A DNA stretch of 64,000 nucleotides from Asterias amurensis (Eukaryota > Echinodermata > Asteroidea > Forcipulatida > Asteriidae), in NCBI RefSeq assembly GCF_032118995.1, contig NC_092660.1, positions 17,780,501 to 17,844,500 on the forward strand, given 5' to 3'. The notes under the pieces were generated by a model. It saw only the letters and a program-made list of their open reading frames with translations. It had not been told where the DNA came from and ran no database searches. Within the stretch, counting starts at the first letter, position 1; each line of letters begins with the position of its first letter. Of the stretch, positions 42,001-53,751 are shown piece by piece. Position numbers and translations under genes: made by a program.

Positions 42001-43605
42001 AGCCAACCTCCCATTCTAGATAAACTCTGACAACTTTACGTCCATCACTTTATGCCAAACTTTATTCTCACATAAAGGTTTCTCTGCACCCGGAACGTTC
42101 ATGTGCTGTCCAGCATTATGAAATCAAGGTTGTGGTTTTGAGTCCTCCCACACTAACATATTTCCCATTATATTGTCGTCTAGTTACTGAATCCCAATTT
42201 CTTGATTTGTGCACTTTATAATCATTTGTATGAGAGAGATTGGCTGTTGCCAGCTTTGTGTTTGTATCCCATTGTGGGAGTTTGCCAATTCCCTCGACGG
42301 GAAGATCATCTAAAAAAAAAAAAAAAAAAAAAAATCCTGTGATCTTCACTGAAAATCACCCTTTTTTGTCTGACAGAGCTGTTTTGATGTCCGTGAAAGC
42401 AAAGCCTTCTGGGAATCCATGGCCTTACAGAGTAACGGTGGTGGCGAGGATCTAGAAATTGAATGGCTGAGTACACATCCAACACACCAGAACCGAGCAG
42501 ATAAACTAGACACCCTCATGCCACAAGTAAGTTGAATCTTCTCTGGGTCCGACCAAAAAAACCTTAAAGGCAGTGGACACTATTGGTAATTACTCAAAAT
42601 AATTTTTAGCATAAAACCTTTCTTGGTGACGAGTAATGGGGAGAGATTGATGGTATCGAAATCAACCATCTAAAATCAACCATCTAAACGCACACAACTT
42701 TGTGTGACAAGGTTTTTTTTTTTCTTTCATTGTTATCTCGCAAGTTCTTTGACCGATTGAGCTCAAATTTTCACAGGTTTGTTATTTTATGCATATGTTG
42801 AGGTACAGCAAATGTGAAGGCTAGTCATGAACAATTACCAATAGTGTCCACTGCCTTTAACCCTAAGCCTCCCAAATCATCTCCGAGATAATGTCTGATT
42901 GTGGTTGGTTAAGTACTGAGGCCCTAATAACAACTGCCTATCAGTAGGCCATATGAATGGAAGAGAAGGATGAGTAGGATTGAAGGTGCCTGGGAGAAAG
43001 TGGTTGGTCTGTACTTTACTGATCTCAATCAACAGTTATATCCAATTTCACATGCGAAGGCCATTTTTCCAGACTATAGCTTCGGTTTGGGCTCAGGCTT
43101 ACTCTCTCTCTCTCGCTCTGCTTATTTGAAACCCTGTACCAAAATCATACATTTTCAAGTTCACAATACCTGATCGAGCCTTAGTCAGAGAAGTGGTTTG
43201 AAAAAAGAACTAAGATCTTGTGTTACCACCTCTACAAGCCTGTTGCTTCAAGGAGGTGACAAAGGCAAATTTCTCCATGCCCCTGGTCATAGCGTTGGTG
43301 CCCCTTGAAACATTCTAATAGTGGTGTACGATTTCCCGTAGAGGTGCCCCTAAGGAGACCACGCCTTGGTGCCCTTGCCCTTTCAAGAACGAACCCATCA
43401 GGCCTGCTCCTATACCAACACGATCAATTATTTTTTCTCTCATTTATGGCAGGCACTGGCGTTACGGAAACTTTGTAAATGTCCACCTCTCCCGAAGATT
43501 GACCCATCACTCGCTGTTCAGAAACAGAAGGAGATTCTCCAGGAGGAGCGGGAGAGGAGGAAAGAACAGCCAGTGGTCATGTCAGGAATACAAATATCAT
43601 CATAA
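36098..43605 (+). CDS. OMA1: Mitochondrial inner-membrane metalloendopeptidase OMA1, 8 coding exons
   Basis: OMA1 is the M48-family stress protease of the mitochondrial inner membrane; in other animals it cleaves OPA1 and DELE1 when membrane potential falls. Exons: 36098-36492, 37552-37780, 39219-39392, 39946-40053, 41309-41437, 41641-41715, 42377-42526, 43453-43605 (1413 nt, 470 aa; human 524). The Arg/Ser-rich first exon fits a mitochondrial presequence. A hydrophobic segment at about residues 159-176 (AAALAGLTGVGAIYYY) is the membrane anchor. FVLPNGEIFVFTG leads into the zinc motif HEIAH (about H292, E293, H296). The downstream EAEADEVG supplies the third ligand, and WLSTHP is conserved. 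All introns are GT-AG and in frame. Exon 3 has tandem acceptors six bases apart (39219 or 39225), the first formed at the edge of a MITE. The 5' limit is the first ATG after a UTR splice acceptor. Confidence 0.95.
36536..36655 (+). mobile_element. S2 SINE, plus copy
   Basis: Same leader and head (ctggcaccccgaacaaagat, taactcagttggtagag), box B degraded. It starts about 45 bases after OMA1 exon 1. Confidence 0.65.
36842..36960 (-). mobile_element. S2 SINE leader, minus copy
   Basis: Inverted copy of the leader (atctttgttcaggtgtggc) about 190 bases from the plus copy; head truncated. Confidence 0.55.
37015..37388. mobile_element. MITE family C, copy C1
   Basis: About 374 bp, TTAA-flanked, ends AGCCATTTGACCCTTTCGG and inverse. 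Left half has cacagatttaca and cagggttta motifs; right half has gatgaccgattgagcc and ttttcacaggtttgtt. In OMA1 intron 1. Confidence 0.85.
37915..38492 (-). mobile_element. S3 repeat interrupted by the 277-bp element
   Basis: Old copy of the repeat also seen at 1060-1395: ttcttatatatatagcgc on one side, cttgctcaagaacataagtg and box-B-like ccgggattcaaaccc on the other, with the 277-bp element between. Confidence 0.7.
38049..38325. mobile_element. 277-bp element with 11-bp target duplication
   Basis: Perfect 17-bp inverted ends AGTCTTGGTTCAAGACT, flanked by exact direct repeats ACCTCTACCCT (38038-38048, 38326-38336). It splits an S3 repeat. Inside are four tandem 17-bp units starting cgctatca (38091-38157) and a second hairpin (38155-38242) built on cttggcacattcgtta. 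No coding capacity. Target length suggests a Mutator-like mobiliser (8-11 bp); the family is inference. Confidence 0.85.
38503..38716 (+). mobile_element. S1 SINE, plus copy
   Basis: gggcaacctcggtagtctag head through to the complete tail gatgcaaatttaacat. Lies in OMA1 intron 2 next to MITE B1. Confidence 0.8.
38828..39217. mobile_element. MITE family B, copy B1, at the OMA1 exon 3 acceptor
   Basis: About 390 bp, TTAA at both ends, inverted ends AGGAACACGTTGCCTTGGAT. The two halves are near-complete reverse complements, with a central palindrome (tttatgggggtcaaaa and its mirror). The right TTAA (39214-39217) plus the next base G forms the AG of the OMA1 exon 3 splice acceptor. Confidence 0.9.
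39529..39903. mobile_element. MITE family A, copy A8
   Basis: Full length, in OMA1 intron 3. It has a central hairpin aagacttctagctagaagtc. It ends about 40 bases before the OMA1 exon 4 acceptor. Confidence 0.85.
40364..40539. mobile_element. Palindromic element (N) in OMA1 intron 4
   Basis: gtaagtgcttacaagtgaaa ... ttcacctgtaagcactta, inner arms ctattgaca/tgtcaatag. Loop of about 40 bases. Confidence 0.75.
40745..41205 (+). mobile_element. S4 SINE split by F5
   Basis: Head tgatagcttagtggtttctg with box B ccggttcgaatcccgg; the body resumes after F5 with ggggttttcctcccacatct. Confidence 0.7.
40861..41110. mobile_element. F-family palindrome F5, inserted in an S4 SINE
   Basis: tgggcccaatttcatggctc ... 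catgaaattgggtcc. It splits the S4 copy at the tccctacc motif, which is continuous in the other S4 copy. Confidence 0.8.
42564..42860. mobile_element. MITE family A, copy A9, internally deleted
   Basis: Intact TTAA and ends but only about 297 bp: the middle section is missing and the motif tctaaaatcaaccatcta is locally repeated. In OMA1 intron 7. Confidence 0.85.
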
Positions 43606-44486
43606 CAGAATGACACTAGTCAACAGCAGAGTGTGGGTTTCGATTCCCGGTCATGACACTTGTGCCCTTGACCAATGCACCCATTTATCATCGTAGTAGG
43701 ACTCGAACATCAATGTGCCGAGTCAAGGGTGAGCAGTCTAAGTCAACGAACCCAAGCTTTTTGGTGTTTTCAGCAGCAGAGTGTGGGTTGAAACTCCAGT
43801 CATGACACTTTAAAGGCACAATAACCATAATTGGAAGGTAGTGAACTCTGCTCTACCAGCCATGACTCCTAGTGGATGATACCCATGCCTACATCCTTAC
43901 TGACTGTGAAGGGGATAACCCTGTTTCAGCCCCAGGAGAAGGTGGTACGAGCCCTTGGTGACAGTTGATTTTGGCCGATAGTCTAAATCAGTTAAGTGTA
44001 GCCCTCACATTGAAGTAGCCTTGTGATGTTAGCCGATAGCCCATCTCTCATAAACATTTTTGGACAGTACATTAGAAAGAGATTCAATGTGTAAGTTCAT
44101 GCAATGATTTGCCTGAAAGAACATCCATCAATCACATTAAAAACCCATATATCATCATAAACTAACGACTCGTAAGCCAATGAACAGCAGAATGAAATTT
44201 GATGTGCGAGATCAGATCAGACCTGACGCATCATGGAGGTGATGTGATTTGCCTGAAAGAACATTGGTCCACGTTAGATATCCCGAGAATAATCATTATG
44301 TAAATCGTTATGTAAATTTTTAATTTTTAATTTTAAAATTAAATTTTTAATAAACCCTCTTTTTTAAAGACGAAAGAAAAAAGGTAATTAAGAAAACACA
44401 GTGCACTAGCAGGAAGCTGAGGCTGTGCATCTCTTTGTACACGTTTCATCATTATCAGTGGATTGCTAGCATTGATTTTGTATCTA

Positions 44487-44618
44487 AGGCCGTGTCCGAA
44501 AGGGCGACTTCGGCTAGAGCTACGGCTAGATCGCACGCGTCTGCCTATTCTTCAACACTGGTAGATGCGCTGATCTAGACGTAGCTGTAGCCGAAGTCGT
44601 CATTTCGGACACGGCCGT
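44487..44618. repeat. G-family hairpin G4
   Basis: About 132 bp, perfect-ended: ggccgtgtccgaaag ... tttcggacacggcc. The arms are near-complete reverse complements. It lies in the presumed OMA1 3' UTR. Confidence 0.8.
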
Positions 44619-45040
44619 AGTAGGATTTAAATGAGGAAGTAAAATTAGCTTTTGGCGGGTTAGATTTGAATAATGTCTGGTGCAATGACTTGCTTAGTCA
44701 CAATATACCGCTAATACATTTGAATTCCTCAGACTGTTGAGACAGTTGACAGTTGGCATGTCAAATGGTTCGGGGCAAGTCTTAAATTGCATCTACAGCA
44801 ACTTCCAGATGAGAAGTCCCTGGTACTATTGTGCTATACACATCCATTCCGAATTGTGTATGGGTGTTTAACCGTCTCTTACGTAACTACGTAAGCTTGC
44901 ATTGTACCAGACACTATTCAAATCTAACACGTCAATGGCTTATAAGCTGTTGCAAACTGTTAACCAATCAAAAGGACCTATGGTATAAATGCAATGTAGT
45001 TTGTTTTTAATTTAAGGTTGAAGTGGAATTACTGAGAGAA

Positions 45041-45094
45041 ATAAATTGAAGATATTTGTATAAATGGAAAGAATTTATAATAATACCAATAAAG
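45041..45094 (+). terminator. Candidate OMA1 poly(A) signals
   Basis: Two AATAAA hexamers (45041-45046, 45089-45094) lie about 1.45 kb beyond the OMA1 stop. A G/T-rich stretch follows the second. They would give a 3' UTR of roughly 1.5 kb, holding the hairpin G4. Confidence 0.35.
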
Positions 45095-45686
45095 TGCCTA
45101 GTCATGTGGGAATGCTTTTGAGTACTGAACACAGTTACTTATGAATGACATATATTAACCTGGGCACTGCCAATTAAAAACCGTGTGGCCGAAAAGACAA
45201 ACAAAATAAACCGCCATAAGACAATGTTTAAAATCCCAACAATTTATTCTTACAACTTGTGTGTAATACAGATTATTAATTCATGCTGAAATTCAGAAAA
45301 TTGCATTTCAATTTCTAAAATATTATTTATAAGAAATTCACATTTCTAAACTGGCAACAAATGTACATTGTAAAATACCAAAGGAATGTAATTACATTAT
45401 GGAATAAAAAAAAAAAAAAAATTCAATTAAAATTTCAGAAAATTGTTGTATTCTTCATTGTAGGTTCAAAAAGTAACCCAAGTAATATTTATTATTGATG
45501 AAATAATTGCATTGGAGAAAATTAATATAATTTTATATTAACCGATACACTGACAGACTGTTTTTTTAAAGCATTATTCACTCATTACTTTCAAGTCTTG
45601 CTATAGAGTATAGGTTCACATCCCTTCCGAGTAGTCAGGGCTCGAAATTCACTGTTGACCACAGAGCCAAATTTCAAGACACTGCT

Positions 45687-46072
45687 TCAAGACGCTGGAC
45701 ACTATCGGTAATAGTCAAAGACCAGTTTCCTCACTTGGTGTATCTCAACATATACATAAAATAACAAACCTGTGAAAATTTGAGCTCAATTGGTCATCGA
45801 AGTTGCGAGATAAAAATGAAAGAAAAAAACACCCTTGTCACATGAAGTTGTGCGCTTTAAGATGCTTGATTTTGAGACCTCAAATTCTAAGCCCAAGGTC
45901 TCAAAATGAAATTTGTGGAATATTACTTCTTTTTCGAAAACTGCTCCACTTCAGAGGGAGCCGTTTCTCACAATGTTTTATACTACTAACCTCTCCCCAT
46001 TACTCGTTATCTAGTAAGGTTTTATGCTAACAATTATTTTGAGTAATTACCAATAGTGTCCACTGCCTTTAA
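45687..46072. mobile_element. MITE family A, copy A10
   Basis: Full-length, right TTAA intact, left TTCA. Abuts the F6 palindrome on its right. Confidence 0.85.
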
Positions 46073-46244
46073 GCACAAAAATTTGCTCGGCACAACAAAA
46101 TGATGCTTACCAGAATAAGGTTACCAACCAAACTACCATGTCATCTGTACAATTTGTAACTGGTATCCTGCTCATTTCTGATAAGCGGAAAATTGTTTAG
46201 CATTATTTTCTACTTTTAAAGAAGCTCTTTGAAATTTGGTCCTG
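46073..46244. mobile_element. F-family palindrome F6
   Basis: Diverged copy abutting A10, with ccagaataaggttaccaacc and the matching ctttgaaatttggtcc end. Confidence 0.65.
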
Positions 46245-47488
46245 GCTTGAGGGAAATGATTTTAACGTTGGGCCAGTTTACCTAGCCCTGACAAGTGTAG
46301 CATTTTTTAATTGCACAAAAAATCACTGTAATGTCTTTCAATTCTGTGAGTATCGAAGTACACTCGAAAATATTCCCCCAAGCGCTTGTTCAAATAAAAA
46401 TAAAAGGTTTATATTCTTCTCCTTATGGTTCTTTTCCTGTGAAAAGAGTTCAGTCGCCAACTCTTCTAACTTAGGATTAATCTCACGACTAAGGACCACT
46501 TAATTTCCCTATCCACAGACGTGAAGCCGCATTGAACCCATTCTAAGTTAGGACGAGTTACTCATTTTTACTCGTGAAATTGGCTGCTGGTCTAGTAAAC
46601 ATTTTGAGCTACCAGCCCTAATGGTCAAGGGATTTTCACCTCCAATATAAAACCCTGGTAGTTTATGAATTTTGGTTTTTATAGGACGAAAAACACACCC
46701 ATCAGTGTATGGCTAAATTCAAAATTGTAATATTCCAAATAATGTCTAACATGGCAAGTAGTGAACTAGTAAAAGGACTGAATACAGCTCCTATTAAAAA
46801 TTGCAGTTGCACCATTTTGTTATTCACAGTAAAAATTTGATGAAGTGAATGAAAGAGTTGCGACGAGCTCTTGATCGTCTGAAGGCGAGGGCCTTAATAT
46901 TGAACGTTTAAGACAGAGTTGCTACTGTTTTATTCCCGTTCATGAATGCACTTTTTGTTAAAAAACTTACTTGAAAAATCTAAAAAACGGTTAAGTTTCA
47001 ACTCCTGTTTCGTAGGCCCTACTATTTTGTCCTCGGTCTCCATTTTGCGAAAAGGTTCAAATTGCATGCAACGCCCAACAGTTGCGCATGAGCGCATACT
47101 GATAGATTTTACATCGAGTACTGGTATGTATTGATTGCACTACACATCAATAAGCGCCCATGTAAGCTAGCGCTCCAGACCTTATGTTTAACCACTCTTT
47201 ACTATGTTTATGTCACACATGGCCATGTGACCTCCTCTCAACCAATCAGAGTGGATAAACTGTCCCAATAGTTGTTTCACTTTCCTTTTCTCTTCTGATT
47301 TTCCCAATTTTCGACGAACAAATTTCATAGTATTTTCTGCAAACCTCCATAAAAAGTTCAAAATTCTACTTAGTACAAAAATCTTCTTAAGTCTACATTT
47401 GAGGTCAAAACTAATTTGAAAACATGCTGTGCACAAAACGGTAAAACAGAACAGGTCGACTTTCAGAAAGTCATTTTACTTGAAGGGA

Positions 47489-47945
47489 GCCCTCGGCACA
47501 CTTGACTTACACAGCTAGCACAGATATTTGGCGCTTACACAGTAAGCGGAGAATGGTGGTCTAAGTGCAGAATTCGGCGGTAAGCACAGCCAGTAAAATG
47601 GGTCCAGGTTGTTTTCTGGTTTGTCAGTCACGTGTATTACCCCTAAGAGATAATTTTTAAGCCTAGCAAATAGTTTGCTAAAAACTTTCCAGTCAATGGA
47701 CACAGAGCTTAGTTTCATTTTAGTGGAAAACGGCACTTACTGAAGCAGACAATCTGCGCTTAGTGTAAATATGTATGTCACAGGTGTAGCAAAGACTTTT
47801 CACTTTAGTCCATGTGTACTTCAAGTTACTGTGCTTTTTTTGCTTACACACCTAGTGCAGAATTTAGGTGCTTACCCTGTAAGAAAAGTTTTATCTCAGA
47901 TAAGCTCAGAATTCCACTGTAAACTGAGCCATGAATATCGCCCCT
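47489..47945. mobile_element. Degenerate F-family block (F7/F8)
   Basis: Two diverged F-like halves with ggtaagcacagcc and gcacttactgaagcag motifs. Probably two old copies, or one with an insertion. Confidence 0.5.
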
Positions 47946-48006
47946 GAGGGATTCCTGGTTAAATAAAAAAAAATAAAAAAGACTTAGTGGATGAAATATT
48001 GAGGTA

Positions 48007-51000
48007 TTATTTCCTCCGATGTTTTCTCAACCTGTGGAGCCCACCTAAGCCCGGATGTAAGAGCCTCATTGTTTCAGGAGAAAGGCTGGTCATTGGAACA
48101 GCCCTCTGTGCCTCCCTCTGGACTTCACGCTCATTCACCCAAGAATCTGGAAGGCTGTAAAGACATAGAACAAAATAGTTAGTATTGGAATCATGGTCCG
48201 CCATTTGTGGAGCAAAAAGATTTTGGTTCTATAAAATGTTTTACTGTTTTAGTTTTCTAAGTAAAAGGAAAAACTACACTATTTCGAGGTATATTTGTGT
48301 CGATTATTATATTCTAGCTTCAAAACAAATTTCAAATAAAATTCTATTTACATTAATCGCTTTTAGAGCCATTATACACTTTCGGTAAACAGTATTGTCC
48401 AAGTCCCACACTTCGTGTATCACAACTTATATATAAAATAACAAACCTGTGAAAATTTAGGCTCAATTGGTCATCGGAGTCGGGAGAAAATAACGGGAAA
48501 ATCCACTCTTGTTTTCGCGCGTTTCGCCGTGTCATGACATGTGTTTCAAATAAATCCGGAATTCTCGCTATCGAGAATTGATATTGTTTTAATGTTTTCT
48601 CAAATAGTAAAGCATTTCATGGAACAATATTTCAAGAGAAGTCTTTCACCATTACCTTCTGTAAACCATGTAAATTATTTGTAAATCTGTGAACTTTTAT
48701 GTTTTTTTCTGTACCGAAAGTGTATAATGGCTTTAATAAACCCAAAGCACCAATCCGCGGGTAGTGCGTCCCTGTAAATTAGTCTAAGTAAATCAGATAT
48801 CGACGCCAAAAAATATATTAACAACCTTTGACTTCAAGATCATAACCACTTACATGTTTTCTGGAGTCCAGTGAAGTAGAACTCGGACTTGATCATTCTG
48901 ATCAACTCTTTTACCAACAACCTGAAACAAACAGCATATAAATATTTATTTGAATATTTCTTTTTTTAAAGGTTGACACCATTCAAGTGTAAAAAGTATT
49001 TTCAAAGTTAAGAAAATTGAAATTCACAATTAAAAGCATACATCAAATACACACACACAAAGGCCTATAGTTAAGAAAAGAATAACAATTTAATTATTTA
49101 ACAAATAACAAATAACAATAAAAATACTAAAGCATGTATCAAATATTTATAATAAACGTGTAAAAGCATGCATCAAATAAACATATAGTGACATGGGTAC
49201 ATTAAAGCATGGTCAAGAAAATCTAAATTATCAGTAAGCGGGAGTAACCACCATAAGCTATGTGTACATGCAATCACCACATATACTGCAGGCTGAAACT
49301 ACTGTACCATTCAGAACCCTATGTATTGAATGGTAGGGCAGTTAAACAGTCAATAAAGGATGATCTCAAAAAATCTATATATTGCACTTTTCTAACAGCT
49401 GCAGTCCATCAAGGAAACATAAAAATTATAACGAGTCTCTTACCTCCTGTTAAAACATGGTAAAAAAAAATGGGTTTTCTCCAGAACGCTCCAAGCCAAA
49501 TTTCTGAAAAACGTGGGGTCAAACAAACCCGCGCGACAAAGGAATTGTGACGTCAGTGGCGGCTATTTGGTGTGGAAATGCCAAAGCTGGAGAACTGTGT
49601 TCAAAACCAATAGGGGAAATTCAGCAGTGGCGTCCAGGGTCATTATATTAGATAAGCCGTTTTTGACTCTCGGCTGAAAAAGCCGCGCGGCCGGGTGCAT
49701 TTTTGACTCGAGATATTTATTACTAAATGTAAATTTTGAGAGTAAAATGGTTATTAACCGGTATCTGCGATGTCTATTTGGCCATACAAAGGTAATAGTT
49801 GACATATAGAGATCATCCTTTATTGGCTCTTTAAAGAGACAGTACAATAAGACCTATTGTCCCTGCATGGGAAATACATTCGCCTTTTTTTTTTATACAT
49901 ACAAACGTACCAATTTAACATAATACCAACGTTAAAAATGGGTTAAACAGTACAATAGAGTATTAAAAGTAGGCCTAAATAGAAAGTTAAAAGTGAACCA
50001 TAGAAAGATAGAAGGGCAGATACCAACAAAATACACTATACAACAATAATTATAGTAAAAAGGCAATAACAACAACGGCGTTAGAACCCAAATGATACCA
50101 CAGCTCACCGTAGATCAAAGCAGGCTTGTAGCTGTACATTGAATTATAAACTCTCTCACAAAGTTCTGTGCACCCTCTGTCATATCTATGGGGAGAGCGC
50201 CCACGCATATAGCGCATGCTGTAACTGAGAGTTAAAAAATAAATGTACAGCCACAGGTCTGCTTTGATCATCATAATAATAATAATTTATTGAGTTATAC
50301 TGTAGCCAATTCATAAGATGTACACAAGCGCATAACAAAATAATCAAGAAACAATGAAATAAACAACAACAGCAAAAGGTCAATGATAAAATGATAACAA
50401 CAGCAAAAATCACAAAAGAAACACAACAAATGGTGACAGAGCCCCTTCAATCAAGCTACAAAATCTAAGCCTCTTAAGACTAAAACTGAAATCTTACCTG
50501 ACTGTGGAAGAGTATATTCCGCCCATGTCCAGCCGTATCAATCTGAGTTGATGAATTAATAGCCACGAGCTGATGGTGCAGTCTGTCCATCGTACAGGTG
50601 TCAAAGAAATCATCCGTTTTAGCTGAATGTTTGGAAGGAAAAAAAGAACCCCAAAAGATAAACTACTAGAGAAAACATGTAGGGAGGGGGTTTCTTAGTC
50701 ATATCTACAGGTGTCAAGGAAATCATCGATTATAGCTGAGTGTTTGGAAGAAAAAAAAAGAACCCAAAAAGATAAATGAAACGAATTGAGCTCAACAATT
50801 AGAGAAAACATACAGGGAAAGGGCTAGTCAAGATTTCCTAAAACTCAACAGGGATGTGTGGGATATCTGGCAACTTTCCACACCTCCTCCATTACACCAA
50901 AAATTCCAAACATGTTTTAAGAGGCAGGAATGTGATCATGCCTGTGTGTACTTAGAATTGGTAGCTCTTTATACCTTGTGAAAATCGTCTCTTGAACTTC

Positions 51001-53340
51001 AATCTTTTCTTCTTCATCATCCTGCCGGGACTGTCTTCCTTACTCCTGGGCGTCTTCTGTACGGCTTGCTCACTAAGATGAGTTTGTACGTGACGGAGTT
51101 GCCCACTTTCTGTTGGGAAACTCATCAAGCATCCTGCCAAGAGGCAACGGAAGGGTTTATCCCCACAGTGGGGTAAGACATGCTTGAAGAGCCACGAACG
51201 AGAGCTGGAAGGCGTGTTGAACCATTTACAGCCGTCCCACAAACAGACGTACTTCTTTACCCCCTTGTCCACCTGGAAAGCAAAAAAACACACACAAAAA
51301 AAACCAGGAAAATTAATTAACGAGAAAATAGAATTAGCTGTTGCAAACTGCTTACCAACCAAAAGGGCCTATGGTATGAACGCAAAAATGGTATGCAGAA
51401 AGGCATTGGAGAGCCCCACGTGTTCTTGCTCACACGTGCGTTGTGGGCGGAGCCTACTGGATCGGTCTACTTCACGGCCTCCGTGGCCCTAGTCTTCAAA
51501 TTCAAATTCAATTTCATTATTGGTTTATTTTCATATAAAAATACAAGACCAAATAAAAAGTCATAGACTAATGGCATTTGGTTAACAATAAAATTACATC
51601 AAAAATATATGTACAAGTTTACATGATAAAACAATAATATTTTAAATATTACTAGAGTTAAATAGACAAACAGGAATTGGGAAAACAGCTATGGACATGA
51701 GGGGGGATTTGTGGACACAAAATAAAAACAAAACAAGGGAGTTTAAAACAAAACAGCAACATTCTGTAGGCAAGGGAGATTTGAACACAACATGAGCACA
51801 AAGGAAATGAAACGGAGCGGTTATCATGAACTGATTGAGTTAAGCATCTGGAGCATTGAGGGGACTGGCGAGTTTTTGTATCTCTGAGTTTTTATCTGAA
51901 GGTGTTCTAGTTGCCTGGTGTTTCTTAAAGTAGGCTCTGACAAATAATTAGATTTACATTTTGGGGGGAGGAGGTGGCGATGATTATCAGAAGTGAGCAG
52001 AGATTTGGCAAATTTAAGAACTAGGTGTTTACGCCTTTCATTCAATGATTCAAGTCTAAAAAAATTCACGTGATCAAGATAAGACAAAATATTCGGATAA
52101 GCAATAATACGCAAAGCCCTTTTTTGAACTTTTTCAATATTATTAGCTTGTATTTCAGTGATTCCCGATGACCAAACAGCAACACCGGATTCGAGTAATG
52201 GGCAAATGTATAGTTTATAAATAACAATGAGGTCATTGGCTTGAACTTGATTTTTCTTTAATTTACTTAGTATGTAAAGTCGTCGTGAAGCCATACTGAC
52301 AATCTGTTGAACTTGTTGGTCCCATTTGAGATTATTTGGAATGGTAATCCCAAGAAGCTTCAGTGATGAGACAGCTTCAAGTTGCACACCATTGACATGC
52401 AGCTGAATGGATGAAACCGGATTTCTAAGAAAAGAAATCTGCATTACCTTACATTTGGAAGGATTCAGTTTCATATCATTAACATCACACCAATGCACAA
52501 GATCATTAACACCAGATTGTAAGTTTGAAACCACACTGAGATCATCGACATACTTCCATCGATTTTGGATATCATTGGCAGCATCATTGACCATGGCCAA
52601 AACGAGGATTGTCCCAATTTTGTGCCCTGTGGGACACCACATGTCAGTCTCAGTGGGGTTGAGATTGCACCATGATACCGAACACTTTGGGTTCGACCTG
52701 TAAGAAAACTACATATGGTGGGAAGGAAGGCTGGATTAACTTCCAGTTGTATTAATTTTTCAACAACAGTTGTATGATTGACGTGATCAAAAGCTTTGCT
52801 AAAATCAACAGTACACAAGTTGACTGATGTTCCACCCTTATCAATATTCTTATGTATTGTATCCATCATGTCAACAAGATAATGCGAAACTGAACTACCT
52901 TTCAGGTTACCACTTACCAAACTGCTTAGGATTGAGATTGATGCCCATTCAAAAGGTTCCGAAAGATTCAATCATTTTCCAATAGAAGTGCCCTTTTCGA
53001 AATGAAAACGACACTGCCCTCTCAAAAATGAAATTCCAGGCCTGTTTGAGAATTAACACAGTTGAATTTGTTTTTTTATCTTAAACTCATCTGTGTACCA
53101 AAGGGTTAAAACAAAAACCCCAAACCAAAGTATTTTTACAATTTACTATACCTGTTTCTGGGCATGCTCAATCCGGACGTGGTCGGCGAGATCCGCACTC
53201 GTGTCCAGCTGTATATTGCACGATTCCCAGCGGCATATGTAAGTGACCATCTTTTTCTGCGATGTCGGCGTTGTGCAACCGGATCCACTTGGTTGGAGTG
53301 AAGTCAGTGAGGAGTCACTACCGCTGTTACTACGAGGCAT
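48007..53340 (-). CDS. AEBP2: AEBP2-like zinc-finger cofactor of PRC2, 5 coding exons
   Basis: AEBP2 binds SUZ12/RBBP4 and helps Polycomb repressive complex 2 find and methylate chromatin. Exons on the minus strand: 53152-53340, 50975-51272, 50498-50622, 48854-48921, 48007-48154 (828 nt, 275 aa), all GT-AG and in frame. Three C2H2 fingers are visible: C36/C41/H54/H59, C73/C78/H94/H98, C106/C111/H124/H128, with the family hallmarks VCLWDGCKWFNTPS and HCGDKPFRC. A basic stretch (KKKRLKFKRRF) follows. The C-terminal domain holds the conserved RVLLHWTPENILPDSWVNE segment and ends in KHRRK. The long acidic N-terminus of the mammalian long isoform is absent: the ATG at 53340 comes only about 35 residues before finger 1, resembling the mammalian short form. 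A 5' UTR splice acceptor lies at 53352-53353. A LINE sits in the first coding intron. Confidence 0.95.
48363..48736. mobile_element. MITE family C, copy C2
   Basis: Reverse orientation to C1, in the last AEBP2 intron. Right TTAA intact, left TTAG. Confidence 0.85.
51497..52985 (-). mobile_element. 5'-truncated non-LTR retrotransposon (CR1/Jockey type) in AEBP2 intron 1
   Basis: Two overlapping minus-strand frames encode the C-terminal half of a LINE reverse transcriptase: SKAFDHVNH and GVPQGTKLG in 52471-52971, then YVDDLS, LNPSKC and LLGITI in 51824-52642. A one-base loss near 52616 separates the frames, so it is inactive. The 3' UTR ends in an AATAAA and a short repeated gaattt tail at about 51497-51515, typical of CR1/L2-like elements that prime on their own repeat. 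The 5' part, including endonuclease, is missing. Antisense orientation does not apply: the element lies in the same direction as AEBP2. Confidence 0.85.
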
Positions 53341-53376
53341 GATGTAAAGCCCTAGTGAAAAAGACAGGTCATTAGT

Positions 53377-53750
53377 TTAAAGCCATTGGACCCTTTCGGT
53401 ACAGAAAAAAAGAAAAATGTTCACAGATTTACAAATAATTTACAGGGTTTACAGAAGGCAATGGTGAAAGACCTCTCTTGAAATATTAGTCCATGAAATG
53501 CTTTACTTTTAGAGAAAACAGTAAAACAATATAAATTCTCGTTAGCGAGAATTACGGATTTATTTTAAACACATGTAATGACATGGCGAAACGCGCGAAA
53601 ACAAGAGTGGGTTTTCCCGTTATTTTCTCCCGACTCCGATGACCGATTGAGCCTAAATTTTCACAGGTTTGTTGTTTTATATATTAGTTGTGACACACGA
53701 AGTGTGGGACTTGGAAAATACTGTTTACCGAAAGTGTATAATGGCTTTAA
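53377..53750. mobile_element. MITE family C, copy C3
   Basis: TTAA at both ends, just 23 bases upstream of the AEBP2 UTR splice acceptor. A branch-point-like ctaat lies in that gap. Confidence 0.85.
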
Positions 53751-53751
53751 T

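Larger units (their letters stand above)
43606..48006. other. Tail-to-tail region between OMA1 and AEBP2
   Basis: No further gene is seen. The left third is probably the OMA1 3' UTR. On the minus strand an AATAAA (45243-45248) could end AEBP2, and a nearer one lies at 46929-46934. The stretch holds G4, MITE A10, F6 and a long degenerate F-type block. The rest is AT-rich sequence without recognisable structure. Confidence 0.4.
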
